Part shown: positions 35,104-44,124 of the stretch, piece by piece | Layout: every line of letters begins with the position of its first letter | Position numbering within the stretch: position 1 is the first letter of the stretch | NCBI RefSeq assembly: GCF_008017805.1 | Contig: NZ_VRTT01000013.1 | Location: forward strand, 1-64,000 | Length of the DNA stretch: 64,000 bases | Direction of reading: 5' to 3' | From: Paenibacillus sp. N3.4 | GTDB taxonomy: Bacteria; Bacillota; Bacilli; Paenibacillales; NBRC-103111 | Program-made: the position numbers and the translations under genes | Notes under the pieces: generated by a model | The model's input: only the letters and a program-made list of their open reading frames with translations | Told to the model about the DNA's origin: nothing | The model's database searches: none

Positions 35104-35985
35104 ATGAAAAAAGGGCTATGGTACGCTATTCTGGCCTATACCGCTTGGGGCTTATTGCCGCTATATTGGAAATCTTTTGAGTCGTTGGTCGCGGGGGAGA
35201 TATTATCTCACCGTGTGATTTGGTCTTTTGTATTCATGACTGTTTTTTTAATGATAGGAAGCGGACGTTGGAATGACATCCGAAAGATGGTGACGAATAG
35301 AAAAACAATGCTTCTGATTGGGGCAAGCAGCCTTCTTATCAGCTCCAACTGGCTTATATTCATATGGGCGGTGAATAATGGACATGTCATAGAGACAAGT
35401 TTGGGCTATTATATTACACCGCTGATCAACGTTATGTTGGCGGTCCTTTTTTTAAAGGAAAAGCCCAGCGGCAGTCAGTGGTTGGCCGTTGCATTGGCGG
35501 GTGCCGGTGTCTTGCTGGCAACCATTGATTATGGCAGATTCCCATGGGTTTCATTAACTTTAGCGTCTACCTTTGGCTTATATAGTCTTGTGAAAAAGAG
35601 AGTTTCATACGATGCCACTATCGGACTAGCAGGGGAAACCGCGTTTGTCTTCCCTCTAGCTGTGGCATATATTATCTACTTACATTTGTCACATCATGAT
35701 TCTGCATGGTCGCTGCCGTCACTTTCTTTTGTGCTATTACTATTATCAGGCGTAGCAACCGCTTTGCCTCTCTTATGGTTCGCCAAAGCAGCTGCCCGTC
35801 TTCCACTTTCTATGCTTGGATTCATTCAATACATTGGTCCTTCTATTACGCTGCTTTTGAGTGTATTTATATTTAAGGAGAAATTCTCTCCTATGCTTCT
35901 AATTAGTTTCTCCTTGATTTGGACTGCATTAATCGTTTACGCATTAGCGTCGATGAGAATGGCTAGAACGGCTATAGCGAAGTAA
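35104..35985 (+). CDS. rarD: EamA-family transporter RarD
   Basis: 293-residue inner-membrane protein with ten hydrophobic segments. RarD signatures are clear: WGLLPLYWKSFESLVAGEIL, HRVIWSFVF, SLGYYITPLINVMLAVLFLKE, and LGFIQYIGPSITLLLSVF. The family (drug/metabolite transporter superfamily) was named for chloramphenicol sensitivity, and its physiological substrate is not settled. Start ATG follows AGAGGA. Monocistronic; a small terminator follows. Confidence 0.93.
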   Translation: MKKGLWYAILAYTAWGLLPLYWKSFESLVAGEILSHRVIWSFVFMTVFLMIGSGRWNDIRKMVTNRKTMLLIGASSLLISSNWLIFIWAVNNGHVIETSLGYYITPLINVMLAVLFLKEKPSGSQWLAVALAGAGVLLATIDYGRFPWVSLTLASTFGLYSLVKKRVSYDATIGLAGETAFVFPLAVAYIIYLHLSHHDSAWSLPSLSFVLLLLSGVATALPLLWFAKAAARLPLSMLGFIQYIGPSITLLLSVFIFKEKFSPMLLISFSLIWTALIVYALASMRMARTAIAK

Positions 35986-36054
35986 CGAAACCCGAGAGAA
36001 GTTGATAAAATTAGCTGAGTCGTGATTAGGATCATAATGAATTATAGTTCAAAT

Positions 36055-36081
36055 AAAGGCTACCACGGGGTAGCCTTTTTC
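36055..36081 (+). terminator. Terminator after rarD
   Basis: GGCTACC at 36058-36064 and GGTAGCC ending at about 36075 with a short loop, followed by TTTTT. Confidence 0.78.
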
Positions 36082-36120
36082 TTGTATATGGAGTTAAATT
36101 TATGGAAGGGGGAAATAAAA

Positions 36121-36705
36121 ATGAAAAGGTTTATTCTAGGTGCAGTTTTCGGAATCCTACTTTCTGCAACAACAATAACTTACGCTTCTGATTCAATCAA
36201 AACTTTATTATTTCCTGCGAAATTTGAGTTTAATGGGAAAAATACCGAATTAGGAGATGAATACAAGGTACTTAACTATAATGGTCATGCTTATGTACCG
36301 ATTCGATTCGTAACCGAAAATATTGGGGCAACAATCGATTATGATCCTGAAACAGAAATCATTTTTGTTAAAAATGGAAACCTGGACTTATCCGATCCAG
36401 ATTGGAGTGGTATATCTGTTGGGAATTTAATACTAACGAAAGATGGTCCAAATACGAAGGTTACGGGTCATTTGAAAATGGAGAAGATGGGCAATGAAAA
36501 AAACATGGTTGGAGCGAATTTATCCTTCTATAAAGATGATCAAACTGAAAAAATTGGAGAGGTTGCCATAACCGGAACTAATTTTGGCAATAAAACGCAA
36601 ACTTTTGAAGCCATAGGTGAGGGGGATTTTAGAACATATTCAACAGTAAAACTACATATTGGTGCTGTTAATTATCGCATTACCGGTGGAGGACCAGGGA
36701 AGTAA
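36121..36705 (+). CDS. Exported stalk-domain protein
   Basis: 194-residue protein with signal peptide (MKRFILGAVFGILLSATTITYA) followed by a copper-amine-oxidase-N/stalk-type domain (NGKNTELGDEYKVLNYNGHAYVPIRFVTENIGATIDYD) and a beta-rich C-terminal domain resembling FxLYD-like folds (LKMEKMGNEKNMVGANLSFY). ATG 36121 follows GGAAGGGGG; an upstream frame from 36022 is not needed. Function unknown; probably a cell-surface protein. Confidence 0.8.
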   Translation: MKRFILGAVFGILLSATTITYASDSIKTLLFPAKFEFNGKNTELGDEYKVLNYNGHAYVPIRFVTENIGATIDYDPETEIIFVKNGNLDLSDPDWSGISVGNLILTKDGPNTKVTGHLKMEKMGNEKNMVGANLSFYKDDQTEKIGEVAITGTNFGNKTQTFEAIGEGDFRTYSTVKLHIGAVNYRITGGGPGK

Positions 36706-36718
36706 TGTTATACAGGGT

Positions 36719-37165
36719 TTACAAATCAGGCTCTGAATTCGGATAAGTCTCTTTTAGAAACTTTACAGATTGGTTTATTAATGCTTCTAAGACGTCGACA
36801 TTAATATCTGCTACTTTATTGATATAGACACACGCTTTTGCAACTGTATATTTTCCGAAATCCTTTAATAATGCTTCCCGCGCTAAATCACCGGTCGCAA
36901 AATACAAACTGATCTTGGCTTTACGAGGTGAAAAACCAACGAGTGGAGCATCGCCTTCGTGTCCAGATTCGTATTTGTAATGATAGGTTCCAAATCCAAT
37001 AATACTTGGACCCCACATCTTCGCTGGATAACCCGTCGTTTCAGTGAAAATACGTAACAATGTGTAGGCATCTTCGCGTTTCTTAAGATTATCTACATTT
37101 TCAATAAACTCAAAGACACTGTTGTCGGTTTCTTTTGTTTTCTGTTCATACATGGATAGAATCAC
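36719..37165 (-). CDS. DUF1801 (YdhG-like) protein
   Basis: 148 residues, or 144 if ATG 37153 is used. The start is unclear: GTG 37165 has AGGAAA close by, and ATG 37153 is farther off. The DUF1801 fold is recognised from KREDAYTLLRIFTETTGYPA, WGPSIIGFGTYHYKYESGHEG, VGFSPRKAKISLYF and YTVAKACVYINKVADINVDV. The family is small, cytoplasmic and without a settled function. It converges with the stalk-domain gene and is divergent from the chitin-uptake operon. Confidence 0.85.
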   Translation of the reverse strand: MILSMYEQKTKETDNSVFEFIENVDNLKKREDAYTLLRIFTETTGYPAKMWGPSIIGFGTYHYKYESGHEGDAPLVGFSPRKAKISLYFATGDLAREALLKDFGKYTVAKACVYINKVADINVDVLEALINQSVKFLKETYPNSEPDL

Positions 37166-37323
37166 TTACTTTCCTATAAAAGTACGACTGTAAAATTACA
37201 GTATCATGCGTACCGCGGCATGTCAAATCAACATGATTGGAGTTGGATGAGAGGGGAAAAAGACCATCGTTCAAAATCGAGAGCAATTTGCTTTTCCAAA
37301 GGCAATACCATGAAAAAAAGCGA

Positions 37324-37352
37324 TTGACAACCACATCCGCCCATATTAATAT
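37324..37352 (+). promoter_or_regulatory. Consensus promoter of the chito-oligosaccharide operon
   Basis: TTGACA (37324-37329), 17-base spacer, TAATAT (37347-37352). Transcription should start near 37359, just before the palindromic operator. Confidence 0.8.
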
Positions 37353-37361
37353 TAACTTCAT

Positions 37362-37383
37362 AAAGTATAAACGTTTATACTTT
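37362..37383 (+). promoter_or_regulatory. 22-base perfect palindromic operator (LacI-family type)
   Basis: Half-site AAAGTATAAAC followed by its exact reverse complement, centred between 37372 and 37373 on a CG step, as in most LacI-family operators. It lies immediately downstream of the promoter and about 30 bases before the first permease gene. The core recurs at 43938. The LacI gene at 40617 is the obvious binder (inference). Confidence 0.82.
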
Positions 37384-37414
37384 TGGGATGAATACAAAGG
37401 GGGTGATACCAACG

Positions 37415-38296
37415 ATGTTACCGCGTAATACTCGCTATTTTTATTTCTTCATAGCCCCATGGCTTATTGGTGCGCTCGTATTCATGCTATACCCGATTGT
37501 CTCTTCGTTTTATTTTAGTTTTACGGAGTATGACATCATTCATCCACCTAGATGGATCGGATTGCAGAATTACACCAAGATGTTCCACGACGAGCTTTTC
37601 TGGCGAGGCGTGAAGGCAACGCTCATCTTTACCGTATTCAGTGTTCCTCTGCAGCTTGTATTGTCCTTGCTGTTCGCTGTTCTGGTCAATCAGAAAATTC
37701 CATTCAGGCGATTATTTCGAACAGCGCTCTATTTCCCAAGCATGATATCCGGCGTAGCGCTTTCGCTCTTATGGTTGTGGGTATTCAACTCGCAAACGGG
37801 CATGATGAATTACATGCTGGGTCTGATTGGCATCCAAGGACCAAGCTGGCTGGAGAGCGAACACTGGGCGCTCGCCGCAATGGTCATTATGACGATGTGG
37901 GGAGCAGGTGCAGGAATGATCATTTTCCTTGCTGCGCTGCAAGGGGTGCCGACCTATCTGTACGAGGCTGCCAGGCTGGAAGGCGCAAGCCGCTTGCAGG
38001 TGCTGCGCAGTATTACGCTGCCGGCCATTTCACCGGTCATTTTATTTCAGCTCATTATGGGGCTCAATGATTCGTTTCAAGTGTTTACGCAAGCGTTCGT
38101 CATGACCAAAGGCGGTCCACATTATGCTACACAGTTCTACGTTTATTATTTGTGGCAAAATGGTTTTAAATTTTTCAAGATGGGGTACGCATCGGCGTTA
38201 GCCTGGGTGTTATTAATTCTAGTCATGGTGATGACTTATCTCGTCATGAAGATATCGAAGCGATATGTGCATTATGAAGGGGGGGATGGTGCATGA
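37415..38296 (+). CDS. Sugar ABC transporter permease 1 (UgpA/MalF type)
   Basis: 293-residue permease, about six membrane segments, EAA loop EAARLEGASRLQVLRSITLP. ATG 37415 has AAAGGGGGTGA eight bases upstream and is preferred to an in-frame ATG at 37388. First gene of a six-gene run that includes a LacI regulator, a sugar kinase, a GH4 enzyme and a chitinase, so the likely substrate is a chito-oligosaccharide such as chitobiose (inference). The stop overlaps the next start by four bases. Confidence 0.92.
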   Translation: MLPRNTRYFYFFIAPWLIGALVFMLYPIVSSFYFSFTEYDIIHPPRWIGLQNYTKMFHDELFWRGVKATLIFTVFSVPLQLVLSLLFAVLVNQKIPFRRLFRTALYFPSMISGVALSLLWLWVFNSQTGMMNYMLGLIGIQGPSWLESEHWALAAMVIMTMWGAGAGMIIFLAALQGVPTYLYEAARLEGASRLQVLRSITLPAISPVILFQLIMGLNDSFQVFTQAFVMTKGGPHYATQFYVYYLWQNGFKFFKMGYASALAWVLLILVMVMTYLVMKISKRYVHYEGGDGA

Positions 38297-39159
38297 GTCG
38301 CAGTTCTATACATCCGGATAAAAAGAGAACGCTTACAAATACATGCTCACAACTAATTGTGCTGCTTATTTTAATCGTACTTGCGGTCATTATGGTGTTT
38401 CCTTCTATTAATATGTTCTCAACGGCCTTCAAGTCACAAGCCGAGGTATTGAAGTTTCCGCCCAAAATCATCCCTGAGCATATTGAATTCAGCAACGTAA
38501 AAAAGCTTTTCAATAATTATCAATACGGTAATTGGTATAAGAATAGCTTATTTATTAGCTTTATTACTGTCATCGGGACTGTACTCTCGTCCTCATTCGT
38601 TGCTTTCGGGTTTGCCCGCTATGAAGCCAAAGGAAAGCATGTTCTATTCGCTTTTCTGCTCAGTACAATGATGCTTCCCTATCCGGTGCTTATGATTCCT
38701 CAATTCATTCTTTTCAAGCAGATGAATTGGATGGATTCATTTCTGCCAATTACGATTCCCGCATTTTTTGGTTCTGCTTATATGATCTTTCTCATTCGTC
38801 AATTTTTCACATCGCTGTCCAATGAGCTTTTCGACGCTGCGAGAATCGATGGATGTTCGGAATTTCGCCAGTGGTGGAACATCGCCTTTCCGTTATCGGG
38901 GCCGGCTCTTTCGACGGTAGCGATCTTTTCATTCATCGGGAGTTGGAACGATTTGCTGGGTCAGGTGCTGTATTTAAGCTCGACAGAGAAATTCACGCTG
39001 ACGATTGGCATGACGTCGATGTACTCCTCGGCCACTCGCCTGGTCCCGTGGAATCTGGTCATGGTCGCTGCCATCTTTGCGGTCATTCCGATTTTGCTCT
39101 TATTTACATTCGCACAAAGGTATTTCGTGCAAAGCATTGCAATGACCGGTGTAAAGTAA
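38293..39159 (+). CDS. Sugar ABC transporter permease 2 (UgpE/MalG type)
   Basis: 288-residue permease, about six membrane segments and EAA loop DAARIDGCSEFRQWWNIAFP. ATG 38293 overlaps the stop of permease 1 (ATGA), with GAAGGGGGGGATGG upstream. Ends RYFVQSIAMTGVK, as MalG-type relatives do. It pairs with the previous product in the membrane; no dedicated ATPase is encoded here. Confidence 0.92.
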   Translation: MSRSSIHPDKKRTLTNTCSQLIVLLILIVLAVIMVFPSINMFSTAFKSQAEVLKFPPKIIPEHIEFSNVKKLFNNYQYGNWYKNSLFISFITVIGTVLSSSFVAFGFARYEAKGKHVLFAFLLSTMMLPYPVLMIPQFILFKQMNWMDSFLPITIPAFFGSAYMIFLIRQFFTSLSNELFDAARIDGCSEFRQWWNIAFPLSGPALSTVAIFSFIGSWNDLLGQVLYLSSTEKFTLTIGMTSMYSSATRLVPWNLVMVAAIFAVIPILLLFTFAQRYFVQSIAMTGVK

Positions 39160-39178
39160 AAACAAGGAGGATCAAGCT

Positions 39179-40558
39179 ATGAATAAAAGCAAGTTATCTG
39201 TAGGTTCTTTAGCCATCGTGCTTTCGGTAAGTTCTGTTTTAACCGCTTGCTCAGACACCAAGAATGCGGGCGACGAAGGCAGCAACAGCAAAATCCCTGT
39301 GACGATCACGCAGTTTGTCCCTGACGTTCCCGACAAAACTTTTGTCGAGAAGCTTGTCCCGGATTTTGAAGCAGCGCATCCGAATATAAAGGTGAAAATT
39401 ATGAAGGCCCCTTATTCAGAATTCGATTCGAAACTGCAATCGCTTGTAGCTGCAGGGACAGCACCCGATGTAACTTCCCATTGGGGCGAGATGGGGTTCA
39501 TTGAGTTCATGGACAAAGGCATGCTTCGCGATATGACGGATCTCGTAAAGGCAGATAATTTCAAAGCGGCTGACTATGGGATGACCGATGATGTGCTGAA
39601 CATTTACAAAGTGGATGGCAAGAACTATGGGATACCTGTCTATAGCTACACCTCATTGATGCTTTACAACAAGGATATGTTCGATAAAGCGGGACTTCCT
39701 TACCCGCCGGCAGATTTTGAAGACAAATCATGGACCTTCGATAAGATGATGGAGGTTGCCAAGAAGCTGTCCAAACCAAGTGATGACCCGCAAAAAGCCG
39801 AATTTGGCATTGATTGGGGCTGGGCCGAGAAAGATATGAGGCTCATTTATTTCGGCGCAAAAGTGTATTCCGAGGATACATGGACCAATGGCGGACATCC
39901 GACAGCATCCTATTTCAACTCACCTGAAGCTGTGAAGGCGAATCAGCGCTTGCACGATATGATCTATATAGATAAAGCGATGCCATCGAAGGAGTTCACA
40001 AAGGCCGTCGCCGGACAAGGCGGAGATCCTTTTGCAACAGGCAAAGTCGGGATGTCGGTAGCAGGTGCATGGATTCTGTCCTCCGTGAAGGATTACAGTT
40101 TCAAGGTCGGTGTAGCTGCTGTACCTGCTGGCTTCAATGATAAAGCGCGTGATGTGCTTTATATCGATCCACTCGTTATCCTGAAAGATTCCAAGCATCC
40201 GAAGGAAGCCTATGAATGGATTAAATATCAATTGCAGAAAAACGTGCAAGAGAAAGCCATAGAGCTAAGTGGAGGCACGCCGCCTTCTAACCAGTTAGCC
40301 GCAGAAAAGTATTATAATCTGTACGCACCTGCGATTGATCCTAAGGATCTTAAGAAAGTGGTTGAAGGCGGGCTAAAGCATGGAACGGAATCTTACAATC
40401 ATTTAATTTCAAACTACTCTCACATTTTGGATGTGGTGAATAATGAAATGGATCAGCTGGATAACGAAAAGGCGAACGCAGCAGCCATAAGTCCTACTTT
40501 GGAGAAAAAAGTGAATGCTCTGCTTGGCGAATTGAATGCAAAATATAAGAAGAATTAG
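39179..40558 (+). CDS. Sugar ABC transporter solute-binding lipoprotein
   Basis: 459-residue family-1 solute-binding protein with lipobox VLTAC (Cys24). The mature part reads as a periplasmic-type two-lobe fold (ITQFVPDVPDKTFVEKLVPD; YGIPVYSYTSLMLYNKDMFD; GKVGMSVAGAWIL). Start follows AAGGAGG. Third gene of the operon and the likely capture protein for chito-oligosaccharides. Unusually the binding-protein gene comes after the permeases and just before the regulator. Confidence 0.93.
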   Translation: MNKSKLSVGSLAIVLSVSSVLTACSDTKNAGDEGSNSKIPVTITQFVPDVPDKTFVEKLVPDFEAAHPNIKVKIMKAPYSEFDSKLQSLVAAGTAPDVTSHWGEMGFIEFMDKGMLRDMTDLVKADNFKAADYGMTDDVLNIYKVDGKNYGIPVYSYTSLMLYNKDMFDKAGLPYPPADFEDKSWTFDKMMEVAKKLSKPSDDPQKAEFGIDWGWAEKDMRLIYFGAKVYSEDTWTNGGHPTASYFNSPEAVKANQRLHDMIYIDKAMPSKEFTKAVAGQGGDPFATGKVGMSVAGAWILSSVKDYSFKVGVAAVPAGFNDKARDVLYIDPLVILKDSKHPKEAYEWIKYQLQKNVQEKAIELSGGTPPSNQLAAEKYYNLYAPAIDPKDLKKVVEGGLKHGTESYNHLISNYSHILDVVNNEMDQLDNEKANAAAISPTLEKKVNALLGELNAKYKKN

Positions 40559-40616
40559 GAATCTGCTATAATGAAACCGAATACGATTCTACTATCAAAT
40601 TCGGGAGAGCATGTGG

Positions 40617-41630
40617 ATGAAAAAAGTTAGCATTTTAGATGTTGTCGAAAAATCAGGCGTTTCACTGGTAACTGTTTCCAGAGTGTTGAACAACTCGACG
40701 ACTGTTCGAGAGACCAACCGTCAGAAAGTGCTACAAGCCATGAAGGAGCTCGGCTATACGCCAAATTCTGCTGCCCGTTCACTCGCGCGTGGATCGACCG
40801 GTTTAATCGGGATCACGCTGCAATCGCTCGGGGATACTGTGTTTGATGGCATTATTCACGCTGTGAATGAAAGTTTGGAGGCAAAAGGATATTTTCTGGC
40901 CTTATCCATCGCTTCCCCAGCACAAATGGACAACAGTGCAGCCAATCATTTTCTGTTCCAAGAGGATCGAGTAGATGGTATCATCTTGCTGTCCACATTT
41001 GCGGAGAAGGAATATGTGCTGGAACTGAAAAGGAAGAAAATCCCCTTTGTCATTATTGACAACAACATTGAGGATTCGAAAGCTGTCACGATTAATGTGG
41101 ATAACTTTTTGGGCGGATATGAAGCGACCAAACATTTATTGAGCTTAGGCCATACGGCCATTATGCATATTAGCGGGCCGGAGGTTTTTCTCAGTGCAAG
41201 GGAAAGAAAAAGAGGCTACGTGCAAGCGATGGCGGAGGCAGAATTAGCTCCAACCGTGATCTCGACAAATGAATTTAATATTCGTAGCGGCTTTGATTGC
41301 GTTAAGACATGTCTCCAACATGGACTTCGGCCTACGGCTGTGTTTGCCGGAGAAGACGGACTTGCGCTTGGCGCTATGGATGCTTTCCGCGATGAAGGCT
41401 ATCGCATTCCGCAAGATGTTTCGATTGTTGGCTTTGATGATCAGTATTTTGCCAAATCGATTCATCCGCGTTTAACGACGATCAGACAGCCTATGGAGAA
41501 ATTGGGTCAAGAAGCTGTTCGGATTTTGCTCGACATGATAGATGGGTCTTCCAAACGGATTAAATCGGTTTGTTTGAAGCCAGAACTCATTGTGAGGGAG
41601 TCGACAGCCGTATACAAAGACAATAAGTAG
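40617..41630 (+). CDS. LacI-family transcriptional regulator of the chitin locus
   Basis: 337 residues. N-terminal helix-turn-helix with the hinge (ILDVVEKSGVSLVTVSRVLNN, then ARSLARGSTGLIGI), then a periplasmic-binding-like effector domain ending with FAKSIHPRLTTIRQP. ATG 40617 fits the GGGAG ribosome site better than ATG 40611. It sits inside the operon it likely represses; two palindromes matching LacI-type operators (37362 and 43938) lie before the transporter operon and the chitinase. The effector is probably a phosphorylated or free amino sugar (inference). Confidence 0.92.
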   Translation: MKKVSILDVVEKSGVSLVTVSRVLNNSTTVRETNRQKVLQAMKELGYTPNSAARSLARGSTGLIGITLQSLGDTVFDGIIHAVNESLEAKGYFLALSIASPAQMDNSAANHFLFQEDRVDGIILLSTFAEKEYVLELKRKKIPFVIIDNNIEDSKAVTINVDNFLGGYEATKHLLSLGHTAIMHISGPEVFLSARERKRGYVQAMAEAELAPTVISTNEFNIRSGFDCVKTCLQHGLRPTAVFAGEDGLALGAMDAFRDEGYRIPQDVSIVGFDDQYFAKSIHPRLTTIRQPMEKLGQEAVRILLDMIDGSSKRIKSVCLKPELIVRESTAVYKDNK

Positions 41631-41655
41631 ATAAAAAGGACGGAGCCGAACGAAT

Positions 41656-42621
41656 TTGAAAGCTTATTTAGGTGTGGACGCCGGCGGTACGAAGACGAAT
41701 GCGATGATTACCGATGAAGAAGGCAGACTGCTTGCCATTGGTAAAGCCGGTCCAGGCAATCACCAAATTCATGTTGAACTGGCCAAAAATAATATTTACA
41801 GCGCTGTTCACGAGGCGTTAAACAGCGCAGCACTCCAGGTTAAAGATATTGCTGTTGCTTGGTTCGGCTTAGCCGGAGCAGATCGGGAGGCGGATTACCG
41901 AATTTTGCGCCCCATCATTTCAGAACTTGGATTCGCACAATACGAAATCGTATGCGATACCATTATTGCGCTGCGGGCAGGATCAACAAGGTCGTATGGG
42001 GTCGTTTCCATATGCGGAACAGGAACGAACTGCGCGGGTGTGAATCCTCGTGGTGACATCTTTCAGTGCGGCGGCTTTGGCTATGCCTACGGTGACTTTG
42101 GCGGAGGCAGCGAGCTGGCGGTCGAAGCATTTCGATCCGTCATACGTGCGTGGGAAGGTCGTACAGCACCAACGCTGCTGACGGATCTTGTACTCGAAAA
42201 GCTGCGATATGATTCGGTAGAGCAATTATTTCATCATTCTTTGGATACCCATCTGCGGATACCTGCCGATTTAACCCCGTTAGTGTTCAAAGCAGCTTCG
42301 AGCGGAGATATGATTTCCCGACAGATTCTAAAGAAGCAAGGGGAAGAGCTGGGGATATCTGCGAAGGCCGTTATTCAAAAGCTCGGGATGCAGAACGAAG
42401 TCTTTGATCTCGTGTTAGCCGGAAGCGTGCTAGCGAAAGGTGTGAGCGACTTCATACATCCATACATTGCGGAGCAGGTTGCCCAAGTCGCAGAGGGCTG
42501 TCAATTAAGGATACTGGGCGTAGAACCCGTCATCGGCGCAGTTTTTCAAGCGATGGAAAAGGATGGCATTCATCTTACCGATGCCATTTATGCGAATATC
42601 ACGCAAGTATCTCATGTATAA
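41656..42621 (+). CDS. BadF/BadG/BcrA-type N-acetylglucosamine kinase-like protein
   Basis: 321-residue ASKHA-fold kinase starting at TTG 41656 after AAAGGACGGAG. Phosphate-binding loops YLGVDAGGTKTNAMI (residues 4-18) and CGTGTNCAGV are clear, as is the family's GFGYAYGDFGGGSELA. Members phosphorylate GlcNAc or related amino sugars. Followed directly by a GH4 6-phospho-glycosidase, the pair suggests phosphorylation of an imported disaccharide or of its non-reducing sugar before cleavage (inference). Confidence 0.88.
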   Translation: MKAYLGVDAGGTKTNAMITDEEGRLLAIGKAGPGNHQIHVELAKNNIYSAVHEALNSAALQVKDIAVAWFGLAGADREADYRILRPIISELGFAQYEIVCDTIIALRAGSTRSYGVVSICGTGTNCAGVNPRGDIFQCGGFGYAYGDFGGGSELAVEAFRSVIRAWEGRTAPTLLTDLVLEKLRYDSVEQLFHHSLDTHLRIPADLTPLVFKAASSGDMISRQILKKQGEELGISAKAVIQKLGMQNEVFDLVLAGSVLAKGVSDFIHPYIAEQVAQVAEGCQLRILGVEPVIGAVFQAMEKDGIHLTDAIYANITQVSHV

Positions 42622-42634
42622 GGAGTTGTCTCGA

Positions 42635-43942
42635 TTGAAGAAGCAAGTCAAAGTAGTTGTCATCGGCGGCGGATCTTCCTACACACCGGAACTCATTGAA
42701 GGATTTATTTTACATTATGACGAATTGCCTGTATCGGAAATATGGCTCGTTGATATTGAATCAGGCAAGCATAAACTTGATATTGTTGGGAAGCTAGCGG
42801 TGCGAATGGTCGAGAAATCAGGTCTTCCGATTCAGGTGCATATGACAATTGACCGTAGATTGGCTCTAAAGGACGCAGATTTCGTATCCACGCAAATGCG
42901 GGTTGGCATGCTGCAAGCTCGGATTTGGGATGAGACGATTCCGCTGAAGTACGGCGTGATTGGTCAGGAAACGACCGGACCTGGCGGGATGATGAAAGCT
43001 TTTCGTACGATTCCTGTGCTGCTCGATATTTGCAAAGATATGGAGGAACTATGTCCGGATGCTTGGATGCTGAACTTCACGAACCCAGCGGGAATGGTCA
43101 CCGAAGCGATCTATACCCATTCGTCTGTGAAAGCCATTGGCATATGCAATTCGCCTATTTCGGTATACAAGTGGTTGTCGAAGCTGTATAACGTGGAGCC
43201 TGAACGTATCTACGCGGAGTTTGCCGGGCTTAATCATCTGCATTGGGTGACGGACATCCGAGTTGACGGCGAATCCAAGCTGGCGGAGCTGCTTCAGGGA
43301 AGTGAAAGTTATTCGGCCCAAAATGTACCGCAATACAGCTGGAACGCAGCGTTTATGTGGACACTCGGAGCAATCCCGTCGTATTATTTGAAATATTTCT
43401 ATTTAAATAAAGAAATGCTGGAAGATCAACTAGCGTCTTCCGCGAAAGAAGGTACACGAGCTGAGGTTGTAAAGCGGCTTGAAGATGAGTTGTTTGAGCT
43501 GTATCAAGATCCGAATTTAAATCATAAACCGGCTCAACTGGAGCAGCGCGGTGGTGCGTACTACTCGGAAGCCGCCGTTAAATTGATGAAATCGATCTAC
43601 AACGATACGAGAGATGTTCAAACGCTGAATGTTCGCAATGGATCGAATCTTGATTTTTTGCCGGAAAATGCGTGTATTGAAGTCAACTGCATCGTTACGA
43701 AGCAAGGGCCTATTCCGCTCCAAGTGACGACGGTTCCTGATACGATTAAAGGACTTATTGCTTCAGTCAAAACGTATGAGCAGTTGGCAATCGAAGCAGC
43801 AGTACAAGGTGACCTCGGGTTAGCGCTTCAAGCAATGGCCCATCATCCACTTGTTCCATCGATTAATATAGCAGAGAAGCTGCTATTGGAGATGTTGGAA
43901 CAGAATAAAGATTTGCTTCCTCAGTTTTACACTAAAGTATAA
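42635..43942 (+). CDS. GH4 family 6-phospho-beta-glucosidase-like enzyme
   Basis: 435 residues from TTG 42635, nine bases after AAGGAG; an in-frame ATG at 42614 overlaps the kinase stop and has no site. GH4 enzymes need NAD and a metal. NAD-binding VVIGGGSSYTPELIEGF, VDIESGKHKL, metal-site cysteine in GICNSPIS, and histidine in GLNHLHWV are present. The C-terminal part carries QDPNLNHKPAQLEQRGGAYY and NCIVTKQGPIPLQ. Related enzymes split 6-phospho-beta-glucosides or 6-phospho-chitobiose. Its stop overlaps the second operator. Confidence 0.9.
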   Translation: MKKQVKVVVIGGGSSYTPELIEGFILHYDELPVSEIWLVDIESGKHKLDIVGKLAVRMVEKSGLPIQVHMTIDRRLALKDADFVSTQMRVGMLQARIWDETIPLKYGVIGQETTGPGGMMKAFRTIPVLLDICKDMEELCPDAWMLNFTNPAGMVTEAIYTHSSVKAIGICNSPISVYKWLSKLYNVEPERIYAEFAGLNHLHWVTDIRVDGESKLAELLQGSESYSAQNVPQYSWNAAFMWTLGAIPSYYLKYFYLNKEMLEDQLASSAKEGTRAEVVKRLEDELFELYQDPNLNHKPAQLEQRGGAYYSEAAVKLMKSIYNDTRDVQTLNVRNGSNLDFLPENACIEVNCIVTKQGPIPLQVTTVPDTIKGLIASVKTYEQLAIEAAVQGDLGLALQAMAHHPLVPSINIAEKLLLEMLEQNKDLLPQFYTKV

Positions 43943-43951
43943 ACGTTTATA
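43938..43951 (+). promoter_or_regulatory. Second LacI-type operator, before the chitinase, over a promoter spacer
   Basis: Perfect 14-base palindrome TATAAAC-GTTTATA, the core of the 22-base palindrome at 37362-37383. It overlaps the GH4 stop codon and lies within a possible promoter TTTACA (43926-43931), 16 bases, TATATA (43948-43953). It places the chitinase under the same repressor. Confidence 0.72.
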
Positions 43952-44124
43952 TATAGAGGGGGGTGATGCCTTCGCAAGCTTATAGCTGGATATGGGTTAA
44001 ATGAAACATGTACGAATCTTCTTAATGGGGGTGACAATGCTCTAAATTTTCGTGATAGGCAAATGAAGACAGTCATTTCAGATTGATTTTCAAAATGATT
44101 CATAAACAATAAGGAGGTTTTCTC

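Noticed and set aside
36022..36120. N-terminal extension of the stalk-domain protein from ATG 36022
   Set aside because: It would cross the rarD terminator and place the signal peptide internally; ATG 36121 has a strong ribosome site.
37552..38070. 172-codon alternative frame inside permease 1
   Set aside because: Shadow of the permease; composition rich in Arg, Cys and His.
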